The notes under the pieces are model-generated. The model was not told where the DNA came from. It did not search any database and was given only the letters and a program-made list of their open reading frames with translations. From assembly GCA_003635265.1 (NCBI GenBank), contig PYIZ01000050.1:62001-126000 (forward strand): 64,000 nt of DNA, written 5' to 3'. The translations under genes and the position numbers were made by a program. This DNA comes from Candidatus Poribacteria bacterium. GTDB taxonomy: Bacteria; Poribacteria; WGA-4E; PCPOR2b. Positions 34,957 to 43,541 of the stretch are shown piece by piece; position 1 is the first letter of the stretch; every line of letters starts with the position of its first letter.

Positions 34957-35928
34957 TTATCGTGCGACCCGTTTCAGCCACCCCCACGTTGTGAATTGCT
35001 TACCCGCAGGATCAACTGCAAAAGCAGGGTCATACCATGCAGGATTAGTGTCATCATCGGGATCCTGGGTGAGATTTCTCGGATTTCCTCCGTCAGCGTC
35101 CATCACGAAGATTTCCGGCTGCTTCCTAGCCCTATTAGACGAGAAAGCAATGCGTTTACCGTCCGGAGACCATGAGGGGGCCCTATCCTTAGAGGGATTG
35201 TTAGTAAGATTTCGCTGATTCTTCCCATCGTCGTCCATCACGTAGATTTCATGGTTCCCATCCCTATAGGAATCAAAGGCAATGTGCTTACCGTCCGGAG
35301 ACCATGAGGGATTTTCGTCACGACTGGCATTCTTGGTGAGGTTTCGCCGATTTCCTCCATCGGTGTCCATCACGTAGATTTCTGCCGCCCCATCCCTATC
35401 AGACATGAAGGCAATGCGTTTACCGTCCGGAGACCATGAGGGATGCCAATCATTAATGGGATTGTTAGAAAGGTTTCGCGGATTCGTTCCATCGGTGTCC
35501 ATCACGTAGATTTGCCAGTTCGCATGAAAATCCGCAATCGTCCTATCCCCACTAGAAGTAAAGGCAATGTGTTTACCATCCGGAGACCATGAGGGATGCC
35601 GATCATTAACGGGATTGTTAGTAAGGTTTCGCGGATTCGTTCCATCGGTGTCCATCACGTAGATTTCAAGGTTCCAGTCCCTACCAGACACGAAGGCAAT
35701 CCGTTTACCGCCCGGTGACCATGAGGGCTCCAAGTCACCATGGCGATCATTGGTGAGTCTACGTAGATTCTTCCCATTGGCGTCCATCACGTAGATTTCA
35801 TAGTTCCCATCCCTATCAGACGTAAAGGCAATCTGTGCGTGTGCGTCAACGCCTACCATCAACAGCGTCATTCCCAAAGCTAAAACGCTAGTTAAAATGA
35901 AATGTGCGAGAGTGTATCTCCCTTGCAT
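34957..35928 (-). CDS. Exported six-blade PD40 propeller protein, first in array
   Basis: 323 residues with ATG at 35928; the open frame extends upstream, but the array-typical AAGGAGGCACAACAG leader fixes this start. A signal peptide ends at GVDAHA, then come six blades (blade 3 has a TIADFHAN insertion), then the tail AFAVDPAGKQFTTWGWLK. It is first in the minus-strand array, so its upstream region (35929-36370) should hold the array promoter; I see no consensus promoter there. Confidence 0.88.
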   Translation of the reverse strand: MQGRYTLAHFILTSVLALGMTLLMVGVDAHAQIAFTSDRDGNYEIYVMDANGKNLRRLTNDRHGDLEPSWSPGGKRIAFVSGRDWNLEIYVMDTDGTNPRNLTNNPVNDRHPSWSPDGKHIAFTSSGDRTIADFHANWQIYVMDTDGTNPRNLSNNPINDWHPSWSPDGKRIAFMSDRDGAAEIYVMDTDGGNRRNLTKNASRDENPSWSPDGKHIAFDSYRDGNHEIYVMDDDGKNQRNLTNNPSKDRAPSWSPDGKRIAFSSNRARKQPEIFVMDADGGNPRNLTQDPDDDTNPAWYDPAFAVDPAGKQFTTWGWLKRVAR

Positions 35929-36057
35929 CTGTTGTGCCTCCTTCCCTCTCAAAAACGTAATCCCTATCTGATAACACCCAACTGAAAATTCGGTTCTGTC
36001 AGCGTTTCTAAGACAATCCGAATTGCCATCTATAGTGAATTCAAAAAATAAATAGAC

Positions 36058-36142
36058 ACTTTCGCTCCCCATGTTTGGTAGGTGCTGTTTTCAACTGCGC
36101 CGATTTGGAGCGTCTCATTAATTCTGAAATTTACTATAAACG
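36058..36142. repeat. Dispersed intergenic element, copy 1 (with internal hairpin)
   Basis: This 85-bp stretch aligns with 51030-51109: ACTTTCxCTCCCC at the left, a hairpin in the middle, then CGCCGATTTG and AATTCTxAAATxTACxATAAA at the right. The hairpin here is 36081-36101 (GGTGCTGTT / AACTGCGCC, one mismatch). It lies upstream of the PD40 array. Confidence 0.6.
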
Positions 36143-36227
36143 TCCTTCAGTGAGGTATGTCTATGGAATATTGTCACTGGCTCAAAAAATTTACAGCATA
36201 TTTGCAGGCATTTGCAACCAGTTTTTA

Positions 36228-36256
36228 GAAGTATGGACATAATCTGTCCATACTTC
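36228..36256. repeat. Perfect 12-bp palindrome with 5-base loop
   Basis: GAAGTATGGACA at 36228-36239 is mirrored by TGTCCATACTTC at 36245-36256. It sits 115 bp after the mandelate-racemase-like stop and about 300 bp before the first PD40 gene. No T-run follows on the minus strand. It could be an operator or a terminator-like hairpin. The rest of 35929-36370 shows no gene. Confidence 0.55.
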
Positions 36257-36370
36257 CAACAAAAGTGACAGGAATCTTTATGTGATCGGTAGGTATCCTT
36301 ATAATCACAATGAGGAGGGGTAGGTTTTTGAACCGATATTTAGAATGGAGAAATCAACTGCAATGTCAGG

Positions 36371-37618
36371 TCAGCCCGCTGTGCGTTCCCATGCTTCCGC
36401 AAACGCTGCTGAACCATCGTCGTCCCAGAAATACATATCCACCGGTTGATTGTAACCGGGCCCATGTCCATCTATAAAACTTGGTCCGGTGCCCAAACCA
36501 TCGCCTACAGAACGGACCGGCAGCCGTGCATAAATTGGCGCGAGCCCTGCATATTGAATCTGTATCAAAGCGCGTGGTAACGGATCTGGTTCAACTGCAG
36601 CCCAATGGGCAAGTGCATCACGATCAAGCGTCACGCCTAACCCCGGTTCCTCTGGGACACGCGCTGTCCCGCCAGCGACGGCCAACGCCGGTGTTACGAT
36701 GTCTTCTGCCCACAGGTGGGTGCAGGTAACATGGTGCAGTGTTGCCATTGGGAAGACCGCTGCCATGTGTGCGATAAACGCTCGTGTGATATTACCACCT
36801 GTGTTCTGCATCATGAACGGCACATTCGCCGCCTCAAACAGACCTGCCCGTTGAATAACCTGTCCGGGGGAGGCGTGACCCAGCATATAACCGTCTGCAA
36901 GTCCCATCAGCGCCTCCCGGCCACCCAACGGTAAATGGTGGAAGTAGATCGGCAGCGGACATTTGTCTCGCAGTATGCGATACCCTTCAAAATCGTGTGT
37001 ACGCAACGGGTCTTCAATCGCTCCTGCGATGGGGAACTGTATCAATTCCCGCGCCAAGTCTAAGACATGCTCCACCGTATTGTCGAAGTTGATATCGTAA
37101 TGAATCTTAAACCCCGGCGGCGCAACCTTCTCAAGTTTATTCTGCATCGCCTCGGTCTGTGCGACGACGTTGTGGCAGTGGAAGGTGTGGTACTTGAGCC
37201 ATGTGTAACCTGCAGCGGCTGCGTGCTCAGTCTCCTCTGCCATTTTTTCAGGTGTCTGCGAAACCGTCCATGCCGCCATCGGCACACGCGAACGGACTTG
37301 TGGTCCGAACAGTTTATAGGCGGGAACGTCATTGTACTTGCCGACCAGATCGTAGATAGCTGGAGCGAGGGCGATAGGGAGAGCCGGGTGCGCTAACCAA
37401 TCGCACGGATTTGTGCCGCGCAGCTGCTCAATCCATCCATCTATCCCCTCCCACAATTTACCGACATGCTCACCTAAGCCTTCCAACCCGTTATCGGTCC
37501 GAACAACAAAGACCGTGCGGTAACGGAATTCAGGTCCCTGATAGCGCGTCAACGCCTCGCTATTCCATGCTTGAAACGGTGGGCAGATAACGTGTGTTTC
37601 GATATCGGTGATTTTCAT
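36371..37618 (-). CDS. Mandelate racemase / muconate lactonizing (enolase superfamily) enzyme
   Basis: 415 residues from ATG at 37618 (GGAGGAG about 11 bases upstream; the longer open frame overlaps the HTTM gene). The N-terminal capping domain starts MKITDIETHVICPP. The barrel shows GYTWLKYHTFHCH (strand 2 with KxH-like catalytic pair), HYDINFDNT (first metal D), AGAIEDPLRTHD (metal E), and YFHHLPLGGREAL in place of the usual D/E-bearing strand. Members abstract a proton alpha to a carboxylate, for example in sugar-acid dehydration. The unusual strand ends mean the reaction cannot be named. Confidence 0.85.
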   Translation of the reverse strand: MKITDIETHVICPPFQAWNSEALTRYQGPEFRYRTVFVVRTDNGLEGLGEHVGKLWEGIDGWIEQLRGTNPCDWLAHPALPIALAPAIYDLVGKYNDVPAYKLFGPQVRSRVPMAAWTVSQTPEKMAEETEHAAAAGYTWLKYHTFHCHNVVAQTEAMQNKLEKVAPPGFKIHYDINFDNTVEHVLDLARELIQFPIAGAIEDPLRTHDFEGYRILRDKCPLPIYFHHLPLGGREALMGLADGYMLGHASPGQVIQRAGLFEAANVPFMMQNTGGNITRAFIAHMAAVFPMATLHHVTCTHLWAEDIVTPALAVAGGTARVPEEPGLGVTLDRDALAHWAAVEPDPLPRALIQIQYAGLAPIYARLPVRSVGDGLGTGPSFIDGHGPGYNQPVDMYFWDDDGSAAFAEAWERTAG

Positions 37619-37637
37619 GGTTCTATCGTCTCCTCCT

Positions 37638-38474
37638 CTAGGCAGGTTGATAACCCGCGTGCATGTTGTCGATGAAGCGATGAACGGAAGCCGCTGGAAT
37701 GAAGGCAAGGTATAAAAGAATCATGGTCAAAGTAAAGGTACGGATGGGTAATAAAACGTAAAAAAGGATATGCAAGATGATTCCGGCAGGCATTAAGTAT
37801 TTGCGAAGTTTGGGGATATATAGCCCGAAAGCCAGCGAGAATTCCAGTATCACGGTAGTAATGGCGGCGATAAAACAGAGCGCAGAAAATCCGGGGATAC
37901 TTGCGTAGTCATACCCCGCATAATAGTTGTAAACGAGAAGTTCCAGTCCAGCACCACTCAAAAAACCCCAGTAAAGTTTTGCACTGGCAGTCCAAAAATA
38001 GACCGTCGACAACTGAATCGCAATTAGGCGTAAGCCCCACAAATTGCCGATTTCAGGTGGTGGTGGTACGCCTGATTTTAACGCACGACGGAGTGCCAAC
38101 CAGCGATCCAACGAGTATGAACGACCACACGGTGTCAGTGCAATAAAGAGGATAGCCATAACCAAGAGGAAGGTATGATTATGCCTGAATGACTCATGTA
38201 GGTTAAACAGTATTGAGACAATGACGGCTGTCCCCACTGATGACACACGCGTCCACAGACCGACGCACATAAGCCCGGTAAGGAGGAAAAATGCAGAATT
38301 GAGTAGAATGGTACTCAGTCGTATATCCCGACAGAGTATCAGTTCGCCTGCCCACCGAGCCCAGATGAGCAGAACCAATCCGATTCGGATTAAACCTACC
38401 GAACGGGTGGAATCCCGATAACACAAACCCCAGTTATAAAAACGTTGCAGGAGGCGTAACAAGGTTTTCATCAT
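37638..38474 (-). CDS. HTTM/vitamin-K-dependent-carboxylase-like multi-pass membrane protein
   Basis: 278 residues from ATG at 38474; the frame is open upstream but would overlap the preceding gene. There are at least six hydrophobic helices. The opening RDSTRSVGLIRIGLVLLIWARW and the YFWTASAKLYWGFLSG segment fit the HTTM domain shared with vitamin-K-dependent gamma-carboxylase. Bacterial HTTM proteins are little characterised. It follows the 151-residue protein by 25 bp and precedes the enolase-superfamily gene by 19 bp. Confidence 0.75.
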   Translation of the reverse strand: MMKTLLRLLQRFYNWGLCYRDSTRSVGLIRIGLVLLIWARWAGELILCRDIRLSTILLNSAFFLLTGLMCVGLWTRVSSVGTAVIVSILFNLHESFRHNHTFLLVMAILFIALTPCGRSYSLDRWLALRRALKSGVPPPPEIGNLWGLRLIAIQLSTVYFWTASAKLYWGFLSGAGLELLVYNYYAGYDYASIPGFSALCFIAAITTVILEFSLAFGLYIPKLRKYLMPAGIILHILFYVLLPIRTFTLTMILLYLAFIPAASVHRFIDNMHAGYQPA

Positions 38475-38499
38475 GGCTCTCCAGATGAATATATCCCAT

Positions 38500-38955
38500 T
38501 CACTCGATGCGTTTATCCACATATAGGGTTTCCCACCCATCTCGTGTGCCGATACGTGCATTTACCCGCAAATCAACATCATTCCCCACCTTTTGTCGTA
38601 GACGCTCCGCGACCTCCAACACACCTTTTTCCTTCCTAATCCGTCGTGAATGGTGGTGCAATTTCAGTAGTTTGTCATAGCCTAGGACTTTGAAATGGTC
38701 AATGTATTCAATGCGTCCATCAGGATGTTGAATGTAAAATTCCACATCACAGACGCCGAATCCACGACCATAGTACATCCGCCATCCACGAAGGACATTA
38801 CTGTTACCCTTCAAGACTTGCTTATAAGAGGGACCAAGTACAACGTATAGCGTCAGCAATGTAAAAGCAACTACTCGACAGACAATTACTAACTTGCTCT
38901 CAGTTTCCACTTCCACTGTTGTTTCTTCAGATTGATATTGACTGATTGGATTCAT
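38500..38955 (-). CDS. Single-pass protein paired with the HTTM protein
   Basis: 151 residues: one membrane helix (about 22-42, LVIVCRVVAFTLLTLYVVLG), then an extracytoplasmic domain of about 100 residues beginning RGWRMYYGRGFGVCDVEFYI and ending ARIGTRDGWETLYVDKR. Paired genes like this commonly accompany HTTM proteins, and the soluble part may present a substrate to the carboxylase-like enzyme. The function is unknown. Confidence 0.65.
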   Translation of the reverse strand: MNPISQYQSEETTVEVETESKLVIVCRVVAFTLLTLYVVLGPSYKQVLKGNSNVLRGWRMYYGRGFGVCDVEFYIQHPDGRIEYIDHFKVLGYDKLLKLHHHSRRIRKEKGVLEVAERLRQKVGNDVDLRVNARIGTRDGWETLYVDKRIE

Positions 38956-39010
38956 AGTTTTCCTTCAATTCAAGGAAATCAACTAGCATTTCCTTCAAAC
39001 GGTAACCGTC

Positions 39011-40552
39011 CTAAAAGCGGACGACCAACTCTACATCCGTCAACACAATATCGGAGGCAACCTTCGGGTGACGCTCCTCAAGCACAACCTTGACTTCGTG
39101 CGATCCCATATCTATAGGGTCCTCCATCTCAAAACACAACCACGCCGCCCCACTCACATCCGAGATACGATGCGGGTCATTGATAGTGCAGTAGCGGATT
39201 GTAGGATCATCAAGGGCCGTTCCATCCCAAGAGACCCGTACCACATCTCCACGCACCCACTGATCCAGCCGCACCCGTAACTCGACCTGTTTGGGAGTGC
39301 CAGCGGATAGGTCGTCCGCTACATTTAGTACAATCGTTGGTCCCTCACCAGTGATCGTTCGTTTCAGAACAACCGGGACCTCACCCCAAAGGCGGTCGTT
39401 TCGGTAAGCACCCCGCCATTCTCCTGTCTCCTGTAGGAAGCGGTGGGTTGCCGCATAAATTTTGTTCGTGCCCCGCAATGTATCCGGCGAGCCGATCTGT
39501 GAGAGCAATTCCCGTCTCGAATCGCGGTTCGCATGCCAGTTAAAAACATAGATACCATCTGCACCTGCGCTGTGGTAACGGCTAGCGATAGCACGGGTAC
39601 GCATTCGATCTTTCGTTTCAGTATCTTCGGGTCCAACGAAAGGTCCGGGCAAACCGCCATCAAATCCGGGGTAGACCGCAATCGGCTTATCTCGGCACAG
39701 TTCAACAAAAGCTGCGACATCCAAAGAGGGATCCGTCGCGGCACCACCGGCGGGAATTAGAATATCTACCAACCCCTCATTTACCCAAGTCGGAATGTCG
39801 TATCCGATGTTGCGGCACATCTCCAGCGTGCCAGACACACGTGCCGCTAAGTAGAACGGTTTGCCACGCTTCTTCGCGAGCCCATCGGTCATCTGCCGCA
39901 CCGCCCGCTGCAGATCGGTTAGGACATATCGGAGTCGGTAGGCGTCGTCTGCGGGTAGGTGAAAGGCGTGCCGTTGCCAGTCCAATTCAACGCCGTCCCA
40001 GTCGTATCGTTCGCAAATTTCCTTGATGTGTGCGTAACGATGTTCCCGTATTTCCGGAACAGCGAAGTTCCATGAAAGTGCAAACCACTCCGATGTCTGA
40101 TCACCGAGCAGCCACTCCGGATGTTCGATTCGCATCTGTGTTAGTTCCGTGTGATGCAGTGTCTCTAAATCAGCAATCTGCGCCCCACTGAAGTGATTAT
40201 CGTTCATGCGCACTGATGCGTAGACATGCATCCCAAATTGATGTCCACGATCGATAATGGCTTGCTGTGGATCTTCGCCGCGCTCTGCCATCTGACGGAT
40301 GTTTTCCGTATGGATATACGCTTGAGCACTTTCGTAACGCCGACTATGCACATCACCGAGTTGTTCAAGGACATCGCTCTGCCAACGGGCAGCATGTTCG
40401 CCGATACACCAGAAATGGGCTCCGACCTGCGTATCTTCCAGAGGGGCGTAAGCCTTTTCCAGAAAAGCGTTTACAGACTGTGGTGGCTCGGAGTAACCAT
40501 GAGGGGCACCATCCCAGTTATAGATAATCCGATATTCAGGAGGAGTGGGCAT
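39011..40552 (-). CDS. Glycosidase-like TIM-barrel protein with C-terminal beta domain
   Basis: 513 residues without signal peptide. The barrel part (1-360) has HQFGMHVYASVRMNDNH, the candidate catalytic strand CERYDWDGVELDWQRHAF (about 175-195) and GADGIYVFNWHANRD (about 335). The C-terminal 130 residues form a beta-sandwich (KQVELRVRLDQWVRGDVVRV). It resembles hypothetical glycosyl hydrolases of the GHL10/DUF4015 type often found in Poribacteria and Planctomycetes. It probably acts on an intracellular or imported oligosaccharide; the substrate is unknown. Confidence 0.7.
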   Translation of the reverse strand: MPTPPEYRIIYNWDGAPHGYSEPPQSVNAFLEKAYAPLEDTQVGAHFWCIGEHAARWQSDVLEQLGDVHSRRYESAQAYIHTENIRQMAERGEDPQQAIIDRGHQFGMHVYASVRMNDNHFSGAQIADLETLHHTELTQMRIEHPEWLLGDQTSEWFALSWNFAVPEIREHRYAHIKEICERYDWDGVELDWQRHAFHLPADDAYRLRYVLTDLQRAVRQMTDGLAKKRGKPFYLAARVSGTLEMCRNIGYDIPTWVNEGLVDILIPAGGAATDPSLDVAAFVELCRDKPIAVYPGFDGGLPGPFVGPEDTETKDRMRTRAIASRYHSAGADGIYVFNWHANRDSRRELLSQIGSPDTLRGTNKIYAATHRFLQETGEWRGAYRNDRLWGEVPVVLKRTITGEGPTIVLNVADDLSAGTPKQVELRVRLDQWVRGDVVRVSWDGTALDDPTIRYCTINDPHRISDVSGAAWLCFEMEDPIDMGSHEVKVVLEERHPKVASDIVLTDVELVVRF

Positions 40553-40689
40553 ATCCGTTTTCCTTTTGTTGGGTCATTGGTTCATTAATTGATTGGTTCA
40601 TTAATGTAGCGCAAGTGTGGAATACAGATCTGTGTTCTATACAATGGCGAATGTACTAATGAACTCTTGAACGAATAAACTCTTCTTTG

Positions 40690-42228
40690 TTACTCCCACT
40701 CAATCGTGCTCGGCGGTTTGGAACTGATATCATAAACGACACGATTGATACCACGCACCTCGTTGATGATGCGGTTGGAAATGATGCCCAATACGTTGTG
40801 AGGAATCTTTGCCCAGTCCGCTGTCATGCCATCGGTGCTTGTAACAGCGCGCAAAGCTACAACATTTTCATAGGTGCGCTCGTCGCCCATCACGCCGACA
40901 CTCTTAACAGGCAGAAACACGGTCAACGCCTGCCAGATTTCGTCATATAGTCCTGCTTTCCGTAATTCTGCGATGAAGATTTCATCGGCTTCCTGCAGCA
41001 TGTCGAGGCGTTCTTGCGTGATTGGCCCCAATATACGGACAGCTAGACCGGGACCGGGGAACGGGTGCCGTCCTAGAACCGGTTTCGGGATGCCCAGTTC
41101 TGATCCAACCGCTCGCACCTCATCTTTGAACAGTTCGCGAAGCGGTTCAATCAGTTTGAAAGGTAGATTCTCAGGAAGTCCGCCTACATTATGGTGGGTC
41201 TTAATCGTTGCCGATGGTCCCTTGACGGATACACTCTCGATTACGTCGGGATAGAGCGTGCCTTGTGCTAGGAAGTCGATCTGTCCAATCTGTGACAACC
41301 CTTCTTTGAAAACTTCGATGAACTGATTGCCAATGATTTTGCGCTTCTGCTCCGGGCTTTCAACGCCCGAAAGATATTCGAGAAACCGTTCAGCAGCATC
41401 AACGTAATAAACATCAATGCCAAGTTCCCGAAAGGTTGACAACACCTGATCTGCTTCATTTTTCCGTAACAAGCCGTTATTGACAAAAACGCAGGTCAGC
41501 GCATCCCCGACCGCACGTTTAAGAAGCGTCGCAAGCACTGTCGAGTCAACGCCCCCGCTCACAGCGCATAACACGCGAGCACCATCTGTTTCAGCGCGGA
41601 TCCTCTCTGTTGCCTCCGCGATGAAAGACTGCATCGTCCATTCATCGCTACATTCGCAGACTTCATAGACAAAATTGGCAAGTAGCCTGTTATCATCTCG
41701 CGTGTGGATAACCTCCGGATGGAATTGCAGACCATAAATGTCCCGATCCAGATCTGCAATCGCCGCAATCGGGGAATTGTGGGTATGGGCGACAGGATGA
41801 AATCCATCGGGTAGAACATCAATTCGGTCGCCATGACTCATCCAGACATCTATCGTCTTCGGCAGATCCGCAAACAATGGGATCGGCAGATCTACGATTA
41901 ATTCTGCTGAACCAAATTCACGCTCATCGGCGGGATGCACTTTCCCACCGGCGGAGAGGTGGGCAATGAGCTGCATACCGTAACAGATACCGAGAATCGG
42001 CACGCCGAGGGTTAAAATCTTTGGATCAAGTAGAGGCGCATCTGCCGCATAGACGCTTGCAGGACCACCAGAGAAAATGATACCTTTCGGTTGGATGGAT
42101 GCTAGCTGATTTAGCGGAATATTATAGGGATGAATCTCACAGTACACCTTGTGTTCACGGACACGGCGTGCGATTAACTGTGTATACTGCGAACCGAAAT
42201 CTAAAACAACTATAGTTTCGCGTTTCAT
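40690..42228 (-). CDS. guaA: GMP synthase (glutamine-hydrolysing)
   Basis: 512 residues, full length. The N-terminal class I glutaminase has [16 protein letters not shown] (catalytic Cys) and QFHPEVIHT (His/Glu). The ATP pyrophosphatase domain has [16 protein letters not shown] (PP-loop), and the C-terminal dimerisation domain ends [14 protein letters not shown], the universal end with substrate-binding residues. It converts XMP to GMP in purine synthesis. A minus-strand promoter lies at 42265-42294. The upstream region is shared with sodA in the opposite direction. Confidence 0.98.
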   Translation of the reverse strand: MKRETIVVLDFGSQYTQLIARRVREHKVYCEIHPYNIPLNQLASIQPKGIIFSGGPASVYAADAPLLDPKILTLGVPILGICYGMQLIAHLSAGGKVHPADEREFGSAELIVDLPIPLFADLPKTIDVWMSHGDRIDVLPDGFHPVAHTHNSPIAAIADLDRDIYGLQFHPEVIHTRDDNRLLANFVYEVCECSDEWTMQSFIAEATERIRAETDGARVLCAVSGGVDSTVLATLLKRAVGDALTCVFVNNGLLRKNEADQVLSTFRELGIDVYYVDAAERFLEYLSGVESPEQKRKIIGNQFIEVFKEGLSQIGQIDFLAQGTLYPDVIESVSVKGPSATIKTHHNVGGLPENLPFKLIEPLRELFKDEVRAVGSELGIPKPVLGRHPFPGPGLAVRILGPITQERLDMLQEADEIFIAELRKAGLYDEIWQALTVFLPVKSVGVMGDERTYENVVALRAVTSTDGMTADWAKIPHNVLGIISNRIINEVRGINRVVYDISSKPPSTIEWE

Positions 42229-42264
42229 AGTGCCTAACCTTCTGATCTATTAAGTCGTAAATTT

Positions 42265-42294
42265 ATTCTATCACAGAGTTATTAGAGCCGTCAA
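42265..42294 (-). promoter_or_regulatory. Promoter of guaA
   Basis: On the minus strand TTGACG (42294-42289) and TAGAAT (42270-42265) are separated by 18 bp. It lies 37 bp upstream of the guaA start. Confidence 0.7.
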
Positions 42295-42316
42295 TTAAGC
42301 ATTTATCAAAAATCGC

Positions 42317-42345
42317 TTGGTTTTAATTATGCGATATGTTATAAT
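42317..42345 (+). promoter_or_regulatory. Promoter of the superoxide dismutase gene
   Basis: TTGGTT (42317-42322), a 17-bp spacer and TATAAT (42340-42345). It lies 84 bp before the sodA start and is back to back with the guaA promoter, so the two -35 boxes are only 22 bp apart. Confidence 0.7.
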
Positions 42346-42429
42346 TATACACTAAGGATTATTTGTTTATTAGTTGGTGTTAGTTTATAACCTACAAAAT
42401 TAAAGGAATCTCTAAGGAGGCAAATCCTA

Positions 42430-43044
42430 ATGGCGCACACACTACCTGACCTGCCGTATGCTCACAATGCTCTGGAACCGCATATTGACGAGCAAACGAT
42501 GCAGATCCATCATGGAAAACACCATCAGGCTTACATCACTAATCTTAACACTGCCCTTGAAGGACTTGATGATTTAGCAGCACTGTCGATCGAGGAATTG
42601 CTCAGTAACATCGACCAAGTGCCGGAAGACAAACGGCAAGCTGTCATCAATAATGGTGGTGGACATGCCAATCACTCACTCTTCTGGACCATAATGGGAC
42701 CCAACGGCGGCGACACCCCAACGCCAGAGGTCGCTGCTGCAATTGAATCCGCTTGTGGATCGCTTGAGGCTGCCAAGGAACAGTTCGTGACAGCCGCGAC
42801 AACCCGTTTCGGATCCGGTTGGGCATGGGTCGTTGTTGATGAAACTGGCAGTATACAAATCTACTCGACTGCTAACCAAGATAGTCCCATTATGCAGGGC
42901 CATACACCGATACTCGGTCTTGATGTTTGGGAACACGCATATTATTTGAAATATCAAAACCTGCGTCCCGCTTATATCGAAGCTTGGACGAACGTTATCA
43001 ATTGGGAAGAGGTCGCCAGACGTTACGCCGCTGCAAAAGGCTAA
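42430..43044 (+). CDS. sodA: Superoxide dismutase (Fe/Mn family)
   Basis: 204 residues. Metal ligands are His in [12 protein letters not shown] (near 27), His in [11 protein letters not shown] (near 80), Asp and His in [16 protein letters not shown] (about 163-167). The [10 protein letters not shown] and NHSLFW segments are typical of the Mn/Fe family, and the GPNGGDTP context leans toward manganese. No signal peptide, so it is cytoplasmic. AAGGAGG is nine bases upstream of ATG. It detoxifies superoxide. A perfect 11-bp hairpin follows the gene. Confidence 0.96.
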   Translation: MAHTLPDLPYAHNALEPHIDEQTMQIHHGKHHQAYITNLNTALEGLDDLAALSIEELLSNIDQVPEDKRQAVINNGGGHANHSLFWTIMGPNGGDTPTPEVAAAIESACGSLEAAKEQFVTAATTRFGSGWAWVVVDETGSIQIYSTANQDSPIMQGHTPILGLDVWEHAYYLKYQNLRPAYIEAWTNVINWEEVARRYAAAKG

Positions 43045-43064
43045 GGCGACTATTGCAAGTGAGC

Positions 43065-43100
43065 TAGCGTGCCTTCAGATGGTTCACTCAAGGCACGCTA
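43065..43100 (+). terminator. Hairpin after sodA
   Basis: TAGCGTGCCTT (43065-43075) pairs perfectly with AAGGCACGCTA (43090-43100), loop 14 bases. The T-run is absent, so termination may be partial or Rho-assisted. The 3' arm is close to a TATAAT at 43115-43120 that could serve the T-box transcript. Confidence 0.55.
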
Positions 43101-43151
43101 CATCTCTAAATATATATAATCAATCCTGTCCAAAATTGAATATCCAAAAGC

Positions 43152-43478
43152 GATGAAGGGGAGGAGTAAGTCACACGGTCTTGACAGAGCGGGAAATCCA
43201 CTGGCTGAGAGATGTCCCCAAGTTACCCCGACTGAAGGTCGCCCTGGAGCTGCTAACCTGAAAACACCCAGTAGGGTTAGCCGATTTGATGCACGTTACG
43301 CATACCAATGAGTGCCCTTTTACACACAGTATTCGATCAACAAAAGGGAATTGGAGTGGTACCACGGTAAGGACTTTAGAGCAAGCCCTTCTCGTCTCCA
43401 AGTATATCCTCGAAAGTTGTCCCTTGAAATTTTTAATCGGGTAACTTCTACTGAGGGTTGGAACGGGAGGGCTTTTTT
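43152..43478 (+). promoter_or_regulatory. T-box riboswitch controlling ilvBNC, specifier GUC (Val) likely
   Basis: Stem I begins at GATGAAGGGGAGGAGTAAG (about 43152). The conserved AGAGA, CUGGAGCUGC and AGUA parts follow. The T-box itself is TTGGAGTGGTACCACGG at 43351-43367. The terminator arms are 43384-43401 and 43458-43473, ending in TTTTTT (43473-43478), with the antiterminator formed by the T-box strand. After GAA, the specifier position at 43238-43240 reads GUC, a valine codon. Uncharged tRNA(Val) would stabilise the antiterminator and switch on branched-chain synthesis. -10-like TATAAT at 43115-43120 lacks a clear -35. Confidence 0.88.
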
Positions 43479-43541
43479 ATTGGACTCATTCGGCATAAAT
43501 TATGATGAGGTTTTCCTGATTAAACTCAAAAGGAGAGTACT

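Noticed and set aside
26724-35928. CRISPR array or phage tail-fibre cluster as explanation of regular repeats
   Set aside because: The regularity is that of complete signal-peptide-bearing genes with 30-bp spacers; repeats are protein blades and not direct repeats with spacers.
30571-36370. Shared string TTAGAATGGA...CAACT near 30900 and 36340
   Set aside because: Similarity is limited to about a dozen bases with gaps and could be chance.
43092-43120. Sigma70 promoter for the T-box transcript
   Set aside because: TATAAT is good, but the -35 position reads GGCACG and overlaps the sodA hairpin; I do not claim it as a promoter.
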